Of a DNA stretch of 64,000 bases, positions 56,459-64,000 are shown piece by piece. A program made the position numbers and the translations under genes. Location: assembly GCA_013054445.1 (NCBI GenBank), contig JAAMPI010000005.1:1-64000 (forward strand), read 5' to 3'. This stretch comes from Cudoniella acicularis (Eukaryota > Ascomycota > Leotiomycetes > Helotiales > Helotiaceae). The notes beneath the pieces are model-generated. The model saw only the letters and a program-made list of their open reading frames with translations, was not told the DNA's origin and ran no database searches. Numbering within the stretch: the first letter of the stretch is position 1; each line of letters opens with the position of its first letter.

Positions 56459-59400
56459 ATGTCGGTCCTACCAGCGGATGTACATGCGGAACTCGCGCAG
56501 TTGCTGGATGCACTGCAATCATCCGACAACAGTGTGCGATCGCAGGCAGAGGAGCATCTTAATAACAACTGGGTCGCGACGAGGCCGGATATGCTCTTGA
56601 TGGGCTTGGTGGAGCAAATTCAAGGGTCCAACGATCCAACGGTCAGTCTGCCATGCCTCTCCTACTCTTCAAATGGCTTCACCTATGCTGACGCCTTTTT
56701 GTGTTCAGACTCGCTCTTTTGCTGCCGTGATCTTCCGACGAATGGCTTCAAAAAACCGCAAGCTACCGAATGGCGAGAGCATAGAAACTTTCCTTTCTTT
56801 ACAGCAAGAGCAAGGCTATGTCATTAGACAGAAACTCATCGAGGCGTTGGGCACGGAAGCCACTAACAGCGTGCGAAACAAAATTGGTGATGCGGTCGCT
56901 GAGATTGCTAGACAATATTCTGACGGAAGTATGTGCCCCAAATTCAATCTTTTGTGACAATTTCTCTCAGCAAATGCTCAGGTCAATACTAATGTGGAGG
57001 CAGAACTTCAATGGCCGGAGATCTTAGGCGTCTTATCCACTCTCAGCATATCCTCAGAGGTTGGCCAGCGTGAGATCGCATATCGTATATTTTCTACGAC
57101 ACCGGGCATCATTGAGAAACAGCACGAAGATACCGTTCTCTCTGCGTTCACGAAAGGCTTCAAGGACAACGATGTTTCTGTAGGTTTCCCAGTATCGGCA
57201 TTGTTGGACAACTACTAAATGTAGAAATAGGTTCGATTGGCGGCAATGGAAGCATTTGCTTCTTTTTTCCGAAGCATTCCCAAAAAGTCCCAAACAAAAT
57301 ATTACGCCCTTATACCTGACGTTTTGAATATCTTGCCACCTATAAAAGAGTCCGGGGAGTCGGAGGAGCTCACAAGAGCCCTCATTTCGCTCATTGACCT
57401 GGCCGAGGTCGCTCCAAAAATGTTCAAGCCTTTATTCCGCAATTTGGTAGCCTTCAGCATCTCTGTAATCCAGGACAAGGAGCATTCGGACCAAGCTCGC
57501 CAAAATGCTCTGGAGCTCATGGCAACCTTCGCTGATTACGCTCCAGCTATGTGCAAAAAAGACGCTACCTATACGAATGATATGATAACACAATGCTTAA
57601 GTCTAATGACAGATATTGGCATCGACGATGATGATGCTTCCGAGTGGAATACTTCCGAAGACGTACGTGCCGCCTTACAAGATTTAATGGCTTCTCCGCT
57701 AATCATATGTAGATGGATCCTGATGAGAGTGATCAAAATCACGTTGCAGGCGAGCAATGCATGGATCGATTAGCCAACAAGCTTGGTGGTCAAACAATTT
57801 TGGCACCCACATTTAGCTGGCTCCCCCGGATGATGAATTCAGATGCCTGGCGAGATCGTCATGCGGCTCTGATGGCTATTTCAGCTATATCTGAAGGTTG
57901 CAGAGATTTAATGGAAGGTGAATTAAGTCAGGTCTTAGAACTCGTGGTTCCGGCACTTCGAGATCCACACCCTCGAGTTCGGTGGGCTGGTTGCAACGCT
58001 CTTGGTCAGATGAGCACCGACTTCGCCGGTACAATGCAGTCTAAATATCACTCCGTAGTGGTGCCAGCCATAATTCCTGTCCTCGACTCACCCGAGCCTC
58101 GAGTCCAGGCGCATGCAGCTGCTGCACTTGTAAACTTTTGTGAGGAGGCTGAGAAGGAGATTTTGGAGCCTTATCTCGACGATCTACTCACGCACCTATT
58201 CCAACTCCTTCAAAGCGAAAAGCGTTATGTCCAAGAGCAAGCTCTTTCCACAATCGCCACCATAGCAGATTCAGCAGAAGCGGCCTTCTCGAAGTACTAC
58301 GATACCTTGATGCCCCTACTCTTCTCTGTATTGCAACAAGAAAACACTAAAGAGCTCCGATTGCTTCGAGCAAAAGCAATGGAGTGCGCTACTCTCATTG
58401 CTCTTGCAGTTGGAAAGGCAAGACTAGGAAACGATGCTATGGCTTTAGTCCAGCTTCTAGCTACCATTCAGCAAAGCATTACAGATGCTGATGACCCTCA
58501 AGCACAATATCTTATGCACTGCTGGGGCAGAATGTGCAGGGTTTTGGGCCAGGATTTCTTACCCTTCTTGCCCAGCGTCATGCCTCCCTTATTGCAACTT
58601 GCTAGCGCAAAGGCCGACATTCAGCTGCTGGAGGATGACGATGAAGTCGACCAGGTTCAACAGGAGGAAGGCTGGGAACTTGTGCCTCTAAAGGGAAAAA
58701 TCATTGGCATCAAGACGAGCACACTCGACGACAAACATATGGCAATTGAGCTTCTCGTAGTCTATGCTCAGGTTCTCGAGGGCTCGTTTGCACCCTACGT
58801 TGCTGAGGTTATGGAAAAGATTGCTTTACCCGGTCTCGCGTTCTTTTTCCACGATCCGGTTCGTGTAGTCTCCGCGAAATGCGTTCCACAGCTTCTTAAT
58901 TCCTACAAGAAGCAATTCGGCAATCCATCCAATGAGCTTCAAGCTCTATGGAATGCGACGATTGAGAAGCTGCTAGAGGTTCTCAGCGCCGAGCCTGCTG
59001 TGGATACCCTTGCTGAAATGTACCAATGCTTTTACGAATCAGTTGAGGTACTGGGTAAAAACTGCCTCACAGCGCAACACATGGAGACTTTCATCGATTC
59101 AGCTCATTCGGCTTTGGAGGATTATAAGGACCGCGTCGCAGCAAGAGCAGAGGAGCGGGAAGAAGTCAACAGAGAAGAAGGCGAGGAAGAATCAGAAGAC
59201 ACCTTATTCGCTATCGAGGATGACCAGACTCTGTTGTCCGACATGAACAAAGCCTATCACTGCATCTTTAAGAACCATGGAGTGTCTTTCCTTCCCGCCT
59301 GGGAGAGACTTCACGCGACATACGAAGCCTTCCTCAAGAGTCAAGATCCTACTCAACGGCAATGGGGATTGTGTATCATGGACGACGTTCTGGAGTTCTG

Positions 59401-60046
59401 TGGCGAACAAAGCTACAAGTACAATGCGGCAATTATTGAACCCCTTGTTGCTGGCTGCAGAGATCCAGCTCCGGCAAATCGTCAGGCGGCTGCTTACGGT
59501 ATTGGTGTCGCAGCACATAAAGGTGGCCCACAATGGTCACAATTCTTTGCTCCAGCTATCGAGCTGCTGTTCCAAGTAACACAGGTTCCGAATGCTCGAG
59601 GGGATGATGATGTGTATGCGACAGAAAATGCCTGTGCAGCTATCGCCAAAATTCTTCACTATAACGCCTCAGCCATCCCCAATATCCAACAAGTTATTGT
59701 TCAATGGATTGATACTCTCCCGGTTGTCAATGATGAAGAGGCAGCACCGTATGCCTATGCTTATCTTGCCCAACTGATCGACCAGTAAGTCATTCTGCTT
59801 CTGCATGTTCCTGCGGCCTCAAACTAACGTCTGCTCAGACAAAACCCGGCTGTTATCACCCAGGCTGGAAAAGTATTCATGTTCATTGCTCAAGCTTTGG
59901 AGGCAGAGACCTTACAAGGGCAAACGGCAGCCAGGATAGTCACGGCGGCGAAGATGTTGTTAGCGAGTGCCGGTTTGGATACTGCACAAGTCTTGCAACA
60001 ACTGCCACCCGAGACTCAACAAACTGTTCGGGCTTATTTTGGGTGA
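56459..60046 (+). CDS. kap121: Importin-beta family karyopherin, Kap121/Pse1 type (1107 aa, 6 exons)
   Basis: Exons 56459-56641, 56709-56928, 56971-57179, 57231-57662, 57713-59784 and 59839-60046; introns 42-67 nt, all GT..AG with continuous frame. The whole protein is built of HEAT-like helical repeats; blocks such as DPTTRSFAAVIFRRMASK, VRLAAMEAFASFFRS, DPHPRVRWAGCNALGQMS and EPRVQAHAAAALVNFCEE are typical. An acidic stretch near residue 825-845 (EEGEEESEDTLFAIEDD) is expected for the family. It should carry ribosomal proteins and other cargo into the nucleus with Ran-GTP. Length matches Pse1/Kap121 and importin-5. The use of the CAG ending at 56970, rather than the one at 56982, avoids a stop. 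No lesion seen. Confidence 0.92.
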
Positions 60047-61382
60047 TTGGATCGGCGTAGGAAACGACGGATGACTGGCTGTTATGAAGGCGTGGAGGCA
60101 AGCTGATGTGCAGGATGAGGATGGTTGGCAATACGGAAATGTTCGGGATGCTCGGAGTGAGGTTGACGATAGAATGATACCACATGCGCACATCTGATCT
60201 CTTATGTCTTGGGAGGGGGGGCCCTGGGTTGGTTTGGGCATTATTTAGCATAGCGAATTGCACGAGACCGAGGTCAGACATGAGGGCCATGAACAAGAGT
60301 GAGAACCCTGCAGGAGTTACAGTAGCTAGTGCTAGGCAGGAAGTAGTTTGTACCTAAATACGGAGGGCAGTCAACTATCGTGCGAGCAATGCAGCAGTCT
60401 TCTCCCAATAGACTTCAAACTTTAAAGGCTTACGGCATCGTGGTCCGGCTTGGAGCAAGTTGCATCACAAGGTTCACGCGTGCTCTGTGGTTTGTCCATA
60501 TCTGTGACAGCCGTGGGTGTGCAGCCAAGAAAGCAGGCTCCGCTTTTAGTGGTGATGGCATTCTTGAATTGCATGTCATGAGTCGAGGCATGTGGACCAG
60601 GTCAGGCCAGGGAGTGTCGCGAGAGGTTTAAGTGCCGCCTGAGCACCGGGAACTGTACCTAGGTACAGTAATAAGGTTACTCGTGGACTTTTGTGAAGGC
60701 ACCCGGCATCGACACCGACGCCGAAGCCGACACTGACAACGCCGTAGACAAAAGACAGATACTCTTCTCTGCTTTTTGCCACTGTCTTTTCTTCTTCTTG
60801 TCCCTCCATCGAACTGATCCAAGCGGCTTCGTCCCGGCAGCCCCTGCTTGCTTTTTACGACCTTGCCGCAATCTCACTGCTCGCCAGGCGTGGAGCCAAG
60901 CCCTCCACGCCTCAGTCAAAAGGCAGACCACGGCCCCAGTCCTCCGCGTCGCACCGTCGGAAAGATTGTTCACTTCTGCTTCCTTTGCGTCGAGGACCTC
61001 CTCTTGCTCTTCTAGGGGCTAGCGATGAGAGGAGTGTCTACAATTCGGTTTCCAGTTGTCCTGTGCCAATCCGAAAACCCTCCTGCAGCTGCAGCTTCTC
61101 TGCCTATACCAGGTGATCGTGGTGATATATCAAAAAGCAAAAGAAACTCCATTCGGTCGATTCTTCACATTCTCTTTCATACGCGCGTTGCAACGTTACC
61201 CAAGCCTCGTATCATTCTCGGCGACTCGACGACCAGGGACAAAGAACTTCAATATCGAAATAGTCCCGATACCCATTCCACCTAGTATCTCTTTCGACGA
61301 AACAAGCCTCCCCCGACCCACACATGATTCCACATCGACATCTTTACATCGACGATAGAGGACGCGGGCAGATGTTGGGATC
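60047..61382. other. Long intergenic/leader region before white collar-1
   Basis: The 1.3 kb contains two upstream open frames on the + strand (60693-61022 with ATG, and 61025-61285 with ATG, the first of 109 codons). If transcription starts early they would be uORFs in the white collar-1 leader. Neither has family features. Confidence 0.4.
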
Positions 61383-64000
61383 ATGAATGAGTTTTTTGGA
61401 ACGAAGCTTTCCCAGCAGGATCTGCAGGCAAGGCTTGCGCAAAGGAGACAACGAAATGGCCCCACCCGAGCGATGAGCATGTCGATGGGATCGCCAAGTG
61501 CCTCGCCACAGAGTAGTGAGCCTGGGATCGGGATGGGAGGCCTAGTGGGAGGTGACTCGCTGGACGATATTATTATGCAAAATGATAAGGAGATACAACG
61601 CCGACAGAGTCTACCAAGAGGCTATTCGAACCAAGACGAACGGAGGAGTTCTATGCTGGAGTTCGGATCTAGTGATGATAACCTCAATGGCTTTCAGTTT
61701 GGTGTGCCAACCTCAACTAGTGCGGATCCTCACTTGAGACGGCAGTCTACTGGGGAGATGGAAATTGCTGGAGGATATCCAGAAATGTCCGCGGGAATGG
61801 ATATGTCGGGACAGCAGATGGGATTTCCCTCCTCGATGCAAGGCCCGGATAGCCTGAATATCGATACCAGTGGAGCCTTTCAGGGAATGTCTGCGGATAT
61901 GGTTCAGGGCATGATGGGGTATGTGCCGATGGCCATGGAGGGCATATCTGAAGAGGATACAGCCTTGAGCATCTTTTCATCGCCGAACTTTGCACAAACC
62001 TACGGCAGCGGGAATTTGGACTCCATACCCAGCGAATTTATGATGCCTACGAGTGTGCCGGAATCCTTGCAGTCACGTAGTGGAGTGGTTGTTCAGGGTG
62101 AAGATAATGGCAGTATGATACCAACGGTACCCCGAATAGATGTTCCAGATGGAAGTATGATTACGTCGCCAAGAAAGATGAGCATGGCACAGAACATGAA
62201 TCCATACGCCTCCCCAGTATCAACAAGTATTCCTCCGTCTCTATCACTTCACGATTCATCATTCAGTCTGCCCGGGTCGGGTCCTTCCACGTCTGCGCCT
62301 ACGCCTGCAGTAGAACCGGTAGTAAAACCAGAGCCACGACCGAATTATGTAGGAATTTATTCATTGAGTGGGTTCGACATGTTGAGTGCATTAATGAAAG
62401 TTGCGACAAGAAAAGATCCCGAGATTGATATCGGGAAGGTGGATATGTCTTGTGCTTTTGTTGTTTGCGATGTCACTCAAACCGATTGTCCTATTGTTTA
62501 CGTTTCTGAGATTTTTGAACGCTTGACTGGGTATACCAAGCATGAAGTTTTGGGTCAAAATTGCCGCTTTTTGCAATCCCCTGAAGGCAAAGTCCAGGCT
62601 GGAGTACGGAGAGAGTTTGTGGACAATCACTCAGTGTTTTATCTCAAGAACAAAATTGCGGAAAGAAAGGAGGCTCAACGTAGCCTCATCAACTATCGAA
62701 AGGGAGGACAGCCATTCATGAACTTACTCACCATGATACCAATTACCGGAGAGGAAGGGGGTGATGAAATCAAGTATTTTGTTGGATTTCAGGTCGATCT
62801 AGTCGAGAAGCCAACTTCGGTGGAAGGAAAGAACGCCAGTGGCTTATATACCGTTGATTATTCGCAAGGGATGCTGCCGAGATACATCTGGCAGCCCCCT
62901 GAGGGTTCTCGAGACCCATCCGATGGTGGGCAAACCATTAGTCGGGACGATGTTTCAACGGTGCTGAGCTCCATCAACAACCACACGGAATCTGAGTTAA
63001 CGAAGAGGATGTGGGATAAAGTTCTTCTTGAGAACACTGACGACGTTGTTCATGTTCTTTCATTGAAGGGTCTATTTCTCTATCTCTCACCTTCGTGCAA
63101 GCATGTCCTCGAGTACGATTCTTCCGAACTTGTCGGTCAAGCATTATCTTCCGTTTGCCATCCGAGTGATATTGTTCCTGTCACTCGGGAGCTGAAGGAT
63201 ACTTCTACCGGTGCCCCACTCAATGTCGTTTTTCGAATTCGACGAAAGAAAAGCGGGTACACCTGGTTTGAGAGCCACGGATCTCTCTGCGTTGAGCAAG
63301 GCAAAGGGAGAAAATGCATCATCTTGGTCGGCCGCGAGAGACCAGTTTATGCTTTGGCCCGCCACGATATAAAGGCTACAGGTGGAATTGGTGAGAGTGA
63401 GATGTGGACGAAGCTATCAACCTCTGGCATGTTTTTTGTTCGTCTCCTCAAACATCCGAACTTTGCTAGACCGGTCACCGGAAGACCTGATTGGTACCAG
63501 TATTCAGGCACTAATGCGGCCTGAGTCTAAAGTTGAATTTGGTCGCTCTTTGGAGAAAGCCAGAACTGGAAAAATCATTACACACAAGCACGAGGTCCTG
63601 AATAAACGAGGACTAGTACTCCAGGCTCAGACGACTCTCTACCCGGGCGATGCATCGGAAGGCGAGAAACCAACTTTCCTTGTTGCGCAAATTCGACTAC
63701 TCAAAAACTCGTCTCGAGCAGTAGCACCAGCTAGCGGGTCCGCAAAGTCCATGAACTCGATGATTAACCAATCTGAAAGTTCAACACCTTCGCACCCTTC
63801 AGCCTTACCCTCCTCACAACTTGGCCAGGACGTGCCTACCCCTAACTCGACAGTGTCTATTCCAGGACCTGTCACACAAGCCGGTGGCGGCGGACTTGCT
63901 ATTGGTTCGCAGGACGAGGCCTTGGCGTCGGAGGACAACATATTTGATGAATTGAAAACAACTCGATGCACTAGCTGGCAATTTGAGCTTCGACAAATGG
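61383..64000 (+). CDS. wc-1: White collar-1 blue-light receptor, 5' part, with an apparent +1 frame disruption; runs off the right edge
   Basis: ATG 61383 opens a long exon. After a Met/Ser/Gln-rich N-terminus, the LOV domain (about 350-480) has GQNCRFLQSPEG with the flavin-adduct Cys at residue 394. A second PAS domain lies at about 540-640 (DDVVHVLSLKGLFLYLSPSC), and a third starts at TSGMF. In Neurospora the protein with WC-2 is photoreceptor, clock element and GATA factor. At 63432-63437 a run of six T shifts the frame: the frame as given ends at TGA 63522-63524, whereas family-like sequence (FVSSNIRTLLDRSPEDLIG, then ITHKHEVLNKRG) goes on in the frame that T5 would give, open to the window end (ELKTTRCTSWQFELRQM). 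The GATA finger would lie beyond the edge. Either a recent mutation or a homopolymer sequence error. Confidence 0.9.

Noticed and set aside
1..64000. tRNA, rRNA or CRISPR arrays
   Set aside because: No T-arm-like GGTTCGAATC in a cloverleaf context, no rRNA-like block and no regularly spaced direct repeats with unique spacers were seen by eye; a tRNAscan run was not possible.

Overview
This is nuclear DNA of a filamentous ascomycete (Pezizomycotina). The evidence is many short introns (about 48-160 nt, GT..AG, often with a CTAAC/CTGAC-like branch site), fungal-only families (WSC, CFEM, DUF6594-like, SLATT-like, GH76 DFG5/DCW1, white collar-1), two solo LTRs, and C-to-T decay at CpA sites that resembles repeat-induced point mutation (RIP). 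The protein sequences look most like Leotiomycetes (Helotiales). That placement is from memory and was not tested by a search.

The window has two halves. From 1 to about 21,000 it is gene-poor and repeat-rich. It holds a short conserved gene (1131-1782), a caspase-homology/protein-kinase fusion (2934-4937), a DUF6594-type membrane protein with a broken frame (5320-6385), a decayed secreted protein (9911-10432), solo LTRs at 2543-2738 and 10507-10783 with perfect 5-bp target duplications, TpA-rich decayed tracts (about 12,100-13,860 and 15,950-17,390), a RIP-riddled gene (16808-17821), two abutting TIR elements that share a TA (17974-18249 and 18248-18419), a Cys-rich GPI-type surface protein (14777-15629), and a WSC-domain protein (18561-19993) whose 3' end lies antisense to the 3' end of an alpha/beta-hydrolase pseudogene.

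From about 21,800 to 64,000 it is mostly conserved housekeeping and signalling genes: a spastin/Sap1-like AAA ATPase, a mitoferrin-type carrier, ATG9 and COG6 (head to head), trehalose-6-phosphate synthase, a decayed STAND-type N-terminal/RA-like protein, a SLATT-like two-TM protein, a beta-carbonic anhydrase, a fungal transcription-factor-like protein, a single-TM protein, a GH76 DFG5/DCW1 wall enzyme, a CFEM protein, SDS23, an importin-beta family karyopherin (Kap121/Pse1 type), and white collar-1 running off the right edge.

The most unusual object is the gene at 2934-4937. A caspase/metacaspase-like fold whose His and Cys positions are both substituted is joined, inside one exon, to a protein kinase that keeps its catalytic residues. 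A second theme is single-base frame disruptions in genes that otherwise look conserved. The clearest is a T6 run in white collar-1 where T5 would restore the frame. These are either real loss-of-function changes or sequence errors, and the sequence alone cannot separate the two.

All exon structures were derived by eye from splice signals, reading-frame continuity and family resemblance. Nothing was searched or aligned by program.
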